Shown: piece by piece, positions 11,640-22,600 of the stretch
Layout of the letters: each line of letters begins with the position of its first letter
Position numbering within the stretch: position 1 is the first letter of the stretch
Made by a program: the position numbers and the translations under genes
The notes under the pieces: generated by a model
Told to the model about the DNA's origin: nothing
Database searches by the model: none
The model's input: the letters and a program-made list of their open reading frames with translations, nothing else
Assembly: GCA_030035585.1 (NCBI GenBank)
Contig: CM057475.1
Coordinates: 2,179,501 to 2,243,500 of the forward strand
Source: Dugong dugon
Lineage: Eukaryota > Chordata > Mammalia > Sirenia > Dugongidae
Direction: 5' to 3'
DNA length: 64,000 nt

Positions 11640-12009
11640 ATAATTCAAAATGTAAAATCACAGTGATTTAGCAGTTTCTAGCCAATCTTTTGAAAAGGTG
11701 AAGTTTTCAATGCTTTTGTCTGTTTTGTAATGTTAATATATGCTGATGGCTCTGTACCGTTCCTCAGACTTAGACAGACAAGGTGTGGCAGCATGCTTGT
11801 CTCTTTTCCCATTCTTGTTTATTCTTTAATATTCCTTGGACTCAGACACACATGGTTCTGGCAGCATGGTTGTCCATTTTCCCACTTTTGCTTATTCTGT
11901 AATATTCCTTCAACTCAGGCAGACATTAGCTCTGGAAGCATGCTTATCTGTTTGTCACTTTTGTCTCTTTGAACATATATCTAGTGAAACCTTTCTTTTT
12001 GCTTTATCT
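11640..12009 (+). repeat. Right LTR-derived block (U3-R-like)
   Basis: The last ~245 bp match the three-unit R-like block at 3691-3935. The upstream ~125 bp is U3-like with TTAATATATGC at 11732-11742. The block stops just after the CTTTCTTTTTGCTTTA polyadenylation region and lacks the U5-like sequence present in the left block. L1 ORF2 resumes at the A-rich duplication at 12010. Confidence 0.65.
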
Positions 12010-13418
12010 AAAAACAAAGACCCATCAATATACTATCTACCAGAGACACACCTTAAACACAAATACATGAATCTATTAAAAATCAAAGGATGGAAAAAAA
12101 TATATCAAGCAAACAGCAACCAAAAAAAGATCAGGAGTGGCAATACTAATCTCAGATAAAATAGATTTTAAAATAAAATCCACCATAAAAGACAAGGAGG
12201 AAGGACATTATATAATGATTAAAAGAACAATCTACCATGAAGACATAACCATATTAAATATCTATGCACCCAATGACAGGGCTCCAAAATACATAAAGCA
12301 AACTCTAACATCATTGAAAAGAGAAATTGACAGTTTCAAATTATTTGTAGGAGACTTCAACACACCACTCTCAGTAAAGAACAGAACATGTAGAAAGAAA
12401 CTTAGTAGAGATACAGAAGATCTAAAGGCCACAGTCAACTATCTTGACCTCATAGACACATATAGAACACTCCACCCAACAGCACCAAAGTATACATTCT
12501 TTTCCAACACACATGCAATGTTCTCCAGAATAGACCACATCTTAGGCCACAAAGCAACCTTCAAAAAAATCTAAAACATTGAGATACTACAAAGCATCTC
12601 TGATCACAACACCATAAAAGTAGAAATTAATAATAGGAAGAGCAAGAAAAAAAATCAGATACATGGAAGCTGAATAACACCTTGCTTAAAAAACACTGGG
12701 TAATAAAAGAAATCAAAGATAGAATAAAAAAAATGATAGAATTAAATGAGAATGAAAACACGTCATACCAACACCTTTCAGATATTGCAAAGGCCGTGCT
12801 CAGAGGTCCATTTATAGCAATAGGCACACACATCAAAAAAGAAGAAATGGACAAAATCAAAACATTATCAGTACAACCTGAACAAGTAGAAAGAGAACAG
12901 CAAAAGAAGCCCAGAACCACCAGAAGAAGGAAAATAATAAAAATCAGAGTAGAAATAAATGAAATAGAGAATAGAAAAACAATAGAAAGAATCAACAAAA
13001 CCAAAAGATGGTCTTTGAAAGGATCAACAAAATCAGCAAACCACTGGCCAAATTGACAAAAGAAAAACAGGAGAGGACACAAATAACCCAAATAAGAAGT
13101 GAAATGGAGGATATTACAAGAGATCCAACTGAAATAAAAAGTGTTAGAGTACTATGAAAAAGTACTCCAACAAATTTGAAAACCTAGAGGAAATGGACAA
13201 ATTTCTAGAAATGCACTATGTACCTAAACTAACACAAACTGAGGTATAAAATCTGAACAGACTCATAACAAGAGAAGAGATTGAAAAGGTAACTAAAAAA
13301 AACTCCCCAAAACAAAAAGTCCTGGCCCAGATGGCTTCACTGGAGAATTCTATCAAACATTCAGAGATGAGCTCGCACCGGTACTACTCAAACTATTTCA
13401 GAACATAAAAAAGAAAGC
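12010..13418 (+). mobile_element. L1 ORF2 endonuclease and linker (continuation of the copy from 3032)
   Basis: The translation begins with DPSIYYLPETHL, with the catalytic endonuclease Glu kept. ILISDKIDFK, VGDFNTPLS and SRIDHILGH follow, all L1 endonuclease motifs. The open frame 12137-12574 (145 codons) covers most of the domain and 12682-13056 covers the linker. It is interrupted at 13418 by a young L1 3' end and resumes at 14383. Frame breaks make it non-functional. Confidence 0.85.
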
Positions 13419-14372
13419 GAGGTCTCGGGGAACATCTAGCTCAACTGGCATGGCACACCTTATAAAGACAATGCTCTACATTCTACCTTGGTGAGTAGTG
13501 TCTGGGGTCTTAAAAGCCTGTGAGCGGCCATCTAAGATACTCCACTGGTCTCATCCCTTCGGGAGCAAGGGAGAATGAAGAGAACAGGATACAAGGAAAA
13601 GATTAGTCCGAAGGACTAATTGTCCACAGCTACCAAAGCCTCCACCGGACTGAGTCCAGTGCAGCTAGATGGTGGCCAGCTACCACCACTGACTGCTCTG
13701 ACCAGGATCACAACAGATGGTTCTGGACAGAGCTGGAGAAGGATGTAGAGCATAACTTTAACTCACCAAAAAAAAAAAAAAAAAAAAAGACCAGATTTAC
13801 TGGCCTAAAGGAGATTGGAGAAACCCCGAGAGTATGGCCCCCAGACACCCTTTTAGCTCAGTGGTGAAGTTACCTCTGAGGTTCACTGTTCAGCCTGGGA
13901 GTGGACAGCCCTGTAAAACCAAATGAGACTAACGAGGTACAGGAGTCCAGTGACAAGGGCCAGAAGGCAGAAGGGGACAAGGAAGCTGGTGATAGGGAAC
14001 CCAAGGTTGAGTAAGGATATTGTTGATGTGTTGTGAGATTGTTAACCGTTGTCATAGGGCAACATTTGTAGTAACTGTTAAATGTGAAACTATTTTGTTC
14101 TGTAAGCCTTCAACTTAACTGAGAATAACAGCACAATTGGAAGAGCGTAGTCAATGTCACTGAACTGTGCATGTAGAAATTTTTGAAATGGTGTATCTTT
14201 GACTATGTGTATTTTCACCAAAAAAAAAAAAAAAGAGGTTGAGAAGGTAAAGGGTTGATATGTTGTGGGGTTGTTAACCAATGTCATAAAACAACATGTG
14301 TACTTCTGTTTCATGAGAAACTATTTGTTCTGTAAGCCTTCACCGGAAGTACAATAAAAAATAAAATAGAAA
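13419..14372 (+). mobile_element. Young L1 3' UTR, double-ended variant (left arm of inverted repeat)
   Basis: Starts at GTCTCGGGGAACATCTAGC inside the 3' UTR (5' truncated) and ends in a polyadenylation signal and A-rich tail at 14351-14372. The host L1 duplicates AAAAAAGAAAG on each side. The 3' UTR has the tail twice: one terminal block at ~14005-14110, an extra ~110 bp module plus A-run at 14113-14234, then a second terminal block at 14236-14372. An A20 run lies at 13769-13788. Confidence 0.85.
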
Positions 14373-14382
14373 AAAAGAAAGG

Positions 14383-14566
14383 GATACTTCCGAATTCATT
14401 ATATGAAGCCAGCATAACCCTGATACCAAAACCAGGCAAAGATACCACAAAAAAAGAAAATTACATACCAATATCTGCCATGAATATAGATGCAAAAATT
14501 CTCAACAAAATTTTAGCCAATAGAATTCAGCACCATATAAAAATAATAACTCCTGAACATTTTGTT
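14383..14566 (+). mobile_element. L1 ORF2 reverse-transcriptase start (same copy as 12010-13418)
   Basis: [11 protein letters not shown]-like, then [11 protein letters not shown] and [18 protein letters not shown], the start of the L1 reverse transcriptase. It forms the ~200 bp spacer of the inverted repeat. After ~14550 the ORF2 text stops and an older 3' UTR begins (ACTCCTGAACATTTTG), so the rest of ORF2 was deleted. Confidence 0.8.
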
Positions 14567-14568
14567 TT

Positions 14569-15702
14569 TTTTATTTTTTTTTAGTTGTACTTCAGGTGAA
14601 AGTTTACAGAACAAATAGTTTCTCATGAAACAGTAGTACACATGTTGTTTTATGACATTGGTTAACAACCCCACAACGTATCAACCTTCTCACTTCCAAA
14701 CCTTTTTTTTTTTTTTTTTGGTGAAAATACACATAGTCAAAGATACACCATTTCAAAAATTTCTACATGCACAGTTCAGTGACATTGACTACGCTCTTCC
14801 AATTGTGCTGTTATTCTCACTTAAGTTGAAGGCTTACAGAACAAAATAGTTTCACATTTAACAGTTACTACAAATGTTGCCCTATGACAACAGTTAACAA
14901 TCTCACAACACATCAACAATATCCTTACTCAACCTTGGGTTCCCTATCACCAGCTTCCTTGTCCCCTTCTGCCTTCTGGCCCTTGTCACTGGACTCCTGT
15001 ACCTCGTTAGCCTCATTTGGTTTTACAGGCCTGTCCACTCCCAGGCTGAACAGTGAACCTCAGAGGTAACTTCTCCACTGAGATAAAAGGGTGTCTGGGG
15101 GCCATACTCTCGGGGTTTCTCCAGTTTCCTTTAGGCCAGTAAATCTGGTCTTTTTTTTTTTTTTGGTGAGTCAAAGTTATGCTCTACATCCTTCTCCAGC
15201 TCTGTCCAGAACCCTCTGTTGTGATCCTGGTCAGAGCAGTCAGTGGTGGTAGCTGGCCACCATCTAGCTGCACTGGACTCAGTCCGGCGGAGGCTTTGGT
15301 AGCTGTGGACAATTAGTCCTTCGGACTAATCTTTTCCTTGTATCCTGTTCTCTTCATTCTCCCTTGCTCCCGAAGGGATGAGACCAGTGGAGTATCTTAG
15401 ATGGCCGCTCACAGGCTTTTAAGACCCCAGACACTACTCACCAAGGTAGAATGTAAAGCATTGTCTTTATAAGCTGTGTCATGCCAATAGAGCTAGATGT
15501 TCCCCGAGACCATGGTCCCCGCAGCCCTCCGCCCAGCAATTCAGTCCCTCAGGGAGTTTGGATGTGTCTATGGGTCTTCCATGACCTTTCTTTGTCCAAG
15601 TTGTGCTAGTTTCCCCTGTATTGTGTACTGTCTTACCCTTCACCCAAGATACCACTTATCTATTGCCTTTTTAGTATTTCCCCCCCACCTCTCCCATCCC
15701 TG
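14569..15702 (-). mobile_element. Young L1 3' UTR, double-ended variant (right arm of inverted repeat)
   Basis: The reverse-strand counterpart of 13419-14372, extending about 180 bp further 5' into the L1 3' UTR. The poly(A) is the T-run at 14565-14581. Imperfect ~18 bp duplications of the TAACTCCTGAACATTTTG type (14547-14564 and 15703-15720) bracket it. It shares private changes with the left arm that other copies lack, and the arms are roughly 97-98 % identical by eye. Confidence 0.85.
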
Positions 15703-16195
15703 GTAATTACTGAACATTTTGATAAAATATTAGATAGAAGAATCCTGATCAAAAGGGGTAAAACACAGAATAGAATTGCAAATTCTGATGGACTGCAGAC
15801 TTCCTGGAACCATTAAGGTTGGATGAACCCCTGAAACTACTGGCCTGAGATAACCTTTAGACCTTAAACCAAAAATATCCCCTGACATCGTCCTAAAACA
15901 AACAATAGTTCAGTTTAATTAGTAAAAAAAAAAATCTGCCTTGAGTATATGCTCTTTTAAGAACTATCTATATGGGATATCATTGATAACAGCAACTCGA
16001 AAGATTAGATAGAACCTTAGGGGGCAGTGAATTTACATTAATGGGGAAAGAACAACTCAACAAAGGAGGATGAGAATGTTTATGGGAGTGGAAGAATGTA
16101 ATCAATGTCACTAAATGGTGCCTGTAGAAACTGTTGAATTGATATATGTTTTGCTGTGTATATTTGCAACAACAAAATAAATAAAATTACATAAT
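15703..16195 (+). mobile_element. Older L1 3' UTR tail (end of the copy from 3032)
   Basis: Matches the 3' UTRs at 38.9-39.4 and 53.47-53.95 kb: ACTGAACATTTTGATMA, CCTTAAACCAAAAATATCCC, then AATGTAATCAATGTCACTRAAT and a terminal GCAACAACAAAATAAATAAA. This older subfamily's tail ends the dispersed L1. Confidence 0.75.
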
Positions 16196-16199
16196 AAAA

Positions 16200-16377
16200 A
16201 TATTTTGTACCCATATAATTGTGGCAAAAGCACACACCATTTTTTTATTCCTGTAGCCAACTGAAATGATTAGTAGAAGTTTTAATCCAATCATTGCTTT
16301 AAACCAAAGATGTCAGTGCCACAACCCAAGTTTGATTTTTTTTTCCTTTTTTTAACTATGTAAACTATTTAACTGGA
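16200..16377. other. Short unassigned stretch between L1 and SINE
   Basis: AT-rich, with T- and C-runs; no open frame or recognised repeat. Confidence 0.4.
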
Positions 16378-16787
16378 ACATTGGTGGTTCAGTAGTAGAA
16401 TTCTCACCTTCCATGTAGGAAACCCAATTCCCAGCTAATGAACCTCTTGCAGAGCCACCATTTGTCTATCAGTGGAGGACTGCGTGTTGCTCTGATGCTG
16501 AATGTGTTTCCGCAGAGCTTCCAGGCTAAGACAGTCTAGGAAGAAATTCCCCACAATCTACTTACAATAATTAGCCAATGAAAACCCTATGGATCACAAT
16601 AGAATACTGTCTGATATAGTGCTGGAAGATGAGCCCCCTAGGTTTGATGGCACTCAAAATACACAGTGGGCACATCAATGAGCTTGAATATATCAACGGT
16701 CATGAAGATGGAGCAGGAAGAGGCAATGTTTCTTTCACTCATGGGGTCACTGTGAGTTGGAACTGACTCAATGGCAACTAACAGCAT
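16378..16787 (+). mobile_element. tRNA-Gly-headed AfroSINE with RTE 5'- and 3'-derived body
   Basis: The first ~70 bp follow tRNA-Gly(GCC): ATTGGTGGTTCAGTAGTAG holds the A box, while the B box is degenerate. 16470-16660 is colinear with the RTE 5' region at 49.44-49.68 kb (GCGTGTTGCT, GAGCTTCC..AAGAC, TGTCTGATATAGTGC, AAGATGAGCC). The end is the RTE 3' tail (GAGTTGGAACTGACTCAATGGCAACTAACA). Such chimeric bodies let SINEs use RTE proteins. Confidence 0.8.
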
Positions 16788-16799
16788 TATGTTTTTTGT

Positions 16800-17197
16800 T
16801 AGTTTTTATTTCCTTATTTAAAATTAGAGAAAAGTCTGTCTGTAGGCATCATCTTGTAGTCAGATTTTTTTCTATCCTCTTCTCTTTGCCTTGTTAATGA
16901 TGCATTTCTCTCTGAAATAAATTCTTTCTTAATATACCCTGATAATAGCAGCTAAGCAAGTAAATCATGAGCGTGATATTCTGTTTTTCTTACTTCAAGA
17001 CACAAGAGGGTTGTCTCATTTTATTCCCTCCAGGCTTTTACAGCTAACATCAGTTTACCAGAAAATTTATATTGGCATAAAACGAGTAACCATTTTACAG
17101 ATTCAATAAAGTTTTGCCTTATCCATGGCCTGTCTGAAAGAAATCCACTTATGTAATTTTCCCCGTTATGTCATCATCTCAAAATAAGCAATTTGAT
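16800..17197. other. Unique sequence
   Basis: AT-rich, no sizeable open frame and no repeat I recognise. Confidence 0.5.
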
Positions 17198-17573
17198 GAT
17201 TGTATTAGTCAGGGTTTAACTATAGAAACCAGGCCAGTGTATATTAGGAGGTTTATTGGAAAAATTTGTATTATGTGATTGTGGAAGATGGCTATGTGAG
17301 TCCAACATCCATAAGGCAGGCTGGAACTCTTGGGGACAAGCTGAAGCTGTTGTCTACAGATGCAATTCTTCTTTAGGGAAGACTCAGCATTTCCCTTAAA
17401 ACCTCCTTTTAAATCAGGGCTACCTAGATTATCTAGGATGATCTCTTTTACTTAATGTCAATGGATCATGGACTTTAATCACACCTACAAAATACCTTCA
17501 CAGCAATACCTAGATTAGTATTTGATTGAATAACTGGGAACTGTATCCTAGCCAAACTGACACATCAAACTGA
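17198..17573 (-). mobile_element. MLT2-like LTR of an ERVL element
   Basis: Begins TGTATTAGTCAGGGTT and ends ACTGACACATCAAACTGACA, the reverse complement of the MLT2 layout (TGTGATGGTTA... to ...CTGACTAATACA). The interior matches the usual AATACCTTCACAGCAA and TAGATTAGTGTTTGA-type blocks. With internal ERVL sequence at higher coordinates on the same strand, this is the 3' LTR. Old fossil. Confidence 0.85.
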
Positions 17574-18945
17574 CAGTCACAGTCCATCTCTTGTCAACTT
17601 GGTACCCATATGCGTCTCCTGAAGTCATACTTTAAATAAAGACTACTAAATTCATGATTCTGCCTAACACATCTATCCTGCATACAGCCAAAAATATGCT
17701 AACCTTTTCCCTGAGAGGATGCAAAGTCCTTGGGTGATGTTCCTTCATCTCTTTTTTTATACTACTTAAATACTGTGATAAAAAGTTAACTATTATTAAT
17801 ACATCTTATGTTAGATTATATGGGAATAAGAGAGAAAAGAAAGCAAAAATATTTTGTTAATATTCATAAAACATTCATACCGAAATTTTTATCACTATTA
17901 TAGTCTTCATTTCTCCATCTGGTTGTGGTCATGCCTAGTATTTATAACTATCCTCTTTCACTACACATTCCATTTTCCCCTTGCGCTCAGCAAATGTTTC
18001 ATCTGGTTGTGATACTTTATCTGCTGGGGTGAACTAAACCTTTATTCCTGAAGGCTCTAGGCCATAGCCTAAATTAAGTTGTTGTAGTTTTCCAATGACT
18101 TTAATCACAGGACAAGGTAGTCCTAAGAGATGCCCTAAGGGCTGTTCTGTATTCCAGATACGCTCTTTCTTATCTTCATTGTATAGTAGCAACCCAATTT
18201 ACTCTTGTTACTCAGAGTCAATCACCCCAGCCAGTATAACACCCTTCTTTGTAGATTTAGAGGCATGAGGAGCAGAAAATTCAACTTCTAGTTCTATGGA
18301 ATTTTTGTTATCTTCTGGTAGAAGTGTCAGACCGCTAGACCATCGGAGCCTAAGCTCGTAGGTATAGAAGCAAAGATTTTGCTAGTGGACCACCAAGGGT
18401 AACAGTGAGTGGAGCCACTCCCATTTTCATCCCTTAATTCCTAGATCTGTGAATCCTGGCTATGAGTAAAACAGCACTACATACTGCATACTAATTTACA
18501 GCCTATATAGGATCTTTGGGGACATTGTCCCGGCTCTGCAAGTATCACCACCTGGACAGTACTATAACTGAGTCTTCAAAGGGTCATTTCCCCATTCTAT
18601 CAAGCCAGCTGCTTCAGGATGATGGGGAACATGGAAAAACCAGGGGATTACATAAGCATAATCCCAGTGTCTCACTTTATTTGGTGTGAAACAATTTCTT
18701 TGAACAGAAGAAATGTTGCATGGAATGTCTTGATGGTGCATAATGCATTTTTAAGTCCAAGGATTGGAGTTTGGGCAGAGGCGTTGCATGCAGGTTGAAA
18801 GCAAATCTATATCTCGTCTAAGTGACTCATGATGGAAGTAGTCCAATGTAATCAACCTCCCACCATGTAACTGGTTTATCATCCCATGCACTGGTGCTAT
18901 ATCGAGGACTCACTGTTGCTCTCTGCTGCATTGTATAGGTATCTA
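17574..18945 (-). pseudogene. ERVL internal region with integrase fossil
   Basis: On the minus strand around 18930-18830 the translation has QQRATVSPRY followed by a TWWEVDYIG stretch, the start of the ERVL integrase catalytic core. EAAGLIEWGND-like codons near 18610 fit its C-terminal side. The rest toward the LTR is too decayed to assign. No second LTR is seen; RTE pieces abut at 18946. Heavily broken fossil. Confidence 0.8.
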
Positions 18946-19090
18946 ATTATTGTTGTTGTTAGGTGCCGTCGAGTCAGTTCCAACTCATAGCAACCCTGTG
19001 TACAACAGAGTGAAATGATGCCCTGTCCCGAGCAATCCTCACACTCGTTGCTATGTTGAGCCACTGTGTCAATCCATCTTGTTAATTAGG
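18946..19090 (-). mobile_element. RTE (BovB-like) 3' end, minus
   Basis: Starts TTGTTGTTGTTAGGTGCCGT, the complement of the ...GCACCTAACAACAACAACA tail seen at 52.56 kb. The RTE 3' end then continues back to the GGATTGACACAGTGG block. It adjoins an RTE segment in the opposite orientation. Confidence 0.85.
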
Positions 19091-19094
19091 AGTA

Positions 19095-19697
19095 TCCAGT
19101 GGTGATGTACAAGAAAGAAGTCCAAGCTGCAATGAAGGCATTAGTGAAAAAAAAGGCTTCAGGAATTGATGGAATACCATTTGAGATGTTTCAACAAATG
19201 GATGGAACTCTGGAAGTGCTCACTCATCTATGCCAAGAAATTTGGAAGACAGCTACTTTGCCAACCGACTGGAAGAGATCCATATACATGCCCATTCAAA
19301 GAAAGGTGATCCAACAGAATACAGAAATTATCATACAATATCATTAAAATTACACACAAGTAAAATATTGCTGAAGATAATTAAAAAATGGTTGCAGCTG
19401 TACATCAACAGGGAACTGCCAGAAATTCAGGCAGGATTCAGAAGAGGACTTAGAATGAGGGATATCATTGCTGATGATAGATGGATCTTGGCTGAAAGCA
19501 GAGAATACCAGAAAGATTTTTACCTGTGTTTTATTGACTCTGCAAAGGCATTTGACTGTGTGGATAATGACAAGTTACAGATAACATTGTGAAGAATGGG
19601 AATTCGAGAACACTTAATTGTGCTCACGTGGAACTCGCACATAGACCAAGAGGCAGACATTCAAACAGAATGAGGGGATACAATGTGGTTTAAAGGT
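19095..19697 (+). mobile_element. RTE (BovB-like) reverse-transcriptase fragment, plus
   Basis: Translation gives KEEVQAAMKALVKKKASGIDGIP-type sequence, HLCQEIWKTATLPTDWK, EIQAGFRRG and FIDSAKAFDCVDN, the first motifs of an RTE-clade reverse transcriptase with the catalytic-type FDCVD block. At least two frame breaks occur. Orientation is opposite to the adjacent RTE tail, as in a 5'-inverted insertion. A further RTE piece with the same orientation follows at 23024. Confidence 0.85.
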
Positions 19698-22600
19698 ATT
19701 TCAGAGCACAGAAAAGGATGGAATACTCCCAATCTCAGTCTATGAAGCCAGCATAACCCTGATAAGAAAACCAGGTAAAGACACCAAAAAAAAGAAAATT
19801 ACCGACATACCAAAACCAGGTAAAGACACCAAAAAAAAAGAAAATTACAGACCAACATCCCTCATGCACACTGATGAAAAATCCTCAACAAAATTCTAGC
19901 CAACAGAATTCAGCAACGTATCAAAAAAATAATTCACCATGATCAAGTGGGATTTATACCAGGTATGCAGGGATGGTTCAACATTAGAAAAACAATCAAT
20001 GTAATCCATCACATAAATAAAACAAAAGACAAGAACCATATGATTTTACCAATCGATGCAGAAAAGGCATTTGACAAAGTCCAACACCCATTCATGATAA
20101 ATCTCAGCAAAATAGGAAAAGAAGGGAAATTCCTCAACATAACTAAGGGCATTTATACAAAGCCAACAGCCAACATCATCCTAAATGGAAAGAGTCTGAA
20201 AGCATTCCACTTGAAAACGGGAACCAGACAAGGATGCCCTTTATCATGACTCTTATTTAACATTGTGCTTGAGGTCCTAGCCAGAGCAGGTAGGCTAGAA
20301 AAAGAAATAAAGGGCTTCCAAATTGGTAAGGAAGAAGTCAAAGTATCTCTATTTGCAGATGATATGATCTTATACACAGAAAACCCCAAAGAATCCACAA
20401 GAAGACTACTGGAACTAATAGATTTCAGCAAAGTATCAGGATACAAGATAAACATACAAAAATAAGTTGGATTCCTCTACACCAACAAAGAGAACTTTGA
20501 AGAGGAAATCACAAAATCAATACCATTTACAATAGCCCCCAAAAAGATAAAATACTTAGGAATAAATCTAACCAGAGTCGCAAAAGACCTTTACAACGAT
20601 AACTACAAGACACTACTGCAAGAAACCAAAAGAGACCTACACAAGTGGAAAAACACCTTGCTCATGGATACGAAGACTCAACATTGTGAAAATGTCAACT
20701 TTACCCAAAGCAATCTACAGATACAATGCAATCCCGATCCAAATTCCAATGGCATTTTTAATGAGATGGTCAAGCAAATTACCAACTTCCTATGGAAGGC
20801 TCTGGATAAGTAAACCATTACTGAAGGAGAAGAACAAAGTGGGAGGCTTCACACTACCTGATTTTAGAACCTATTATACTGCCATGGTAGTCAAAACAGC
20901 CTGGTACAACAACAGATACATAGACCAATGGAACAGAATTGAGAATCCAGACGTAAATTCATCCACCTATGAGCAGCTGATATTTGACAAAGGCCCAAAG
21001 CCCATTAATTTGGGAACAGACAGTCTCTTTAACAAATAGTGCTGGCATAACTGGATATCCATCTGCAAAAGAATAAAACAAGACCCATACCTCACACCAT
21101 GCACAAAAACTAACTCAAAATGGATCAAAGACCTAAACATAGAATCGAAACCAATAAAGATCAGGGAAGAAAAAATAGGGACAACACTAGGAGCCTTAAT
21201 ACATGGCATAAACAGAATACAAACCGTAATTAACAATGCACAAACACAAGAAGAGAAACTAGATAACTGGGAGCTCCTAAAAGTCAAACACTTATCCTCA
21301 TCAAAAGACTTCACCAAAAGAGTAAAAAGAAAACCTAGACTGGGAAAAAATTTTGGCTATGACAAATCCGATCAGCATCTAATTTCTAAAATCTACAAGA
21401 TACTGCAACACCTCAACAACAAAAAGACAAATAACCCGATTAAAAAATGGGCAAAGGATATGAACAGGCACTTCACTAAAGAAGACATTCAGGTGGCTAA
21501 CAGACACATGAGGAAATGTTCACGATCATTAGCCATTAGAAAAATGCAAATCAAAACTACAATGAGATACTATCTCACCCCAACAAGGCTAGCACTAATC
21601 CAAAAAACACAAAATAATAAATGTTGGAGAAGTTGTGGAGAGACTGGAACACTTATACACTGTTGGTGGGAATGTACAATGATACAACCAGTTTGGAAAT
21701 TGATTTGGCGCTTCCTTAAAAGCTAGAAATAGAAGTACCATACAATCCAGAAATCCCACTCCTTGGAATATATCCTAGAGAATTAAGAGCCATCACTCAG
21801 ATATATGCACACTCATGTTCACTGCAGCACTGTTCACAATAGCAAAAAGATGGAAACAACCTAGGTGCCCATCAACAGATGAATGGATAAACGAATTATG
21901 GTACATTCACACAATGGAATACTACTCAATGATAAAGAACAAAGGTGAATCTGTGAAACATAACGTGGAGGAATCTGGAAGGCATTATCCTGAGTGAATT
22001 TAATCAATCGCAAAAGGATAAGTATTGTATAAAACCACTATTATAAGAACTCAAGAAAAGGTTTAAACACAGAAGAAAACATTCTTTGATGGTTACAAGG
22101 GTGGAAATGGAGGGAGAGAGGTATTCACTAGCTAGATAGTAGGCAAGAATTATCCTACATGAAGGGAAGGACAACACACACTACAAATGGACTAAACAAA
22201 AGCGAAGAACTTTCCTGAATACAACCAAACCCTTCGAGGGACAGAGTAGCAGGGGCAGGGGTCTGGGGATCATGCTTTCAGGGGACATCTAGGTCAAGTG
22301 GCATAACAAAGTTTATTAAGAAAATGTTCTGCATCCCACTTTGGTGAGTGTTGTCTGGAGTCTTAAAAGCTAGCAAGCGGCCATCTAAGATGCATCAATT
22401 GGTCCCAATCCACCTGGAGCAAAAGAGAATGAAGAACACCAAAGACACAAGGTAAGTATTAGCCCAAGAGACAGTAAGGGCCACATAAACCACAGACTTG
22501 ATCAGCCTGAGACCAGAAGAACTAGATGTTGCCGGGCTACCACCAATGACTGCCCTGACAGGGAACACAACAGAGTCCCTGACAGAGCAGGAGAAAAGTG

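Larger units (their letters stand above)
3691..12009 (+). mobile_element. Retrovirus-derived copy (class I ERV-like), apparently L1-mobilised
   Basis: Related terminal blocks lie at 3691-~3970 and ~11640-12009. The left block starts at what looks like R and lacks the upstream U3-like part. The right block has that part, with a TATA-like ATATATG about 30 bases before the R-like start, and ends just after the polyadenylation region. This is the layout of a retroviral RNA rather than of a provirus. It is flanked by ~15 bp imperfect duplications (3676-3690 and 12010-12024) in an L1 with a TT/AAAA site. Env-like sequence lies at 9.38-9.70 and 10.2-10.9 kb. I recognise no gag or pol. It is a decayed fossil carrying later L1 and SINE insertions. 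Confidence 0.65.

Noticed and set aside
13870-15069. Two nearly identical 61-codon frames on opposite strands, suggesting a conserved small protein
   Set aside because: They are the same L1 3' UTR stretch in the two inverted-repeat arms; conservation is from copy origin.
16378-16450. Possible tRNA-Gly gene
   Set aside because: The A box is good but the B box and acceptor pairing are degraded, and it continues into a SINE body.
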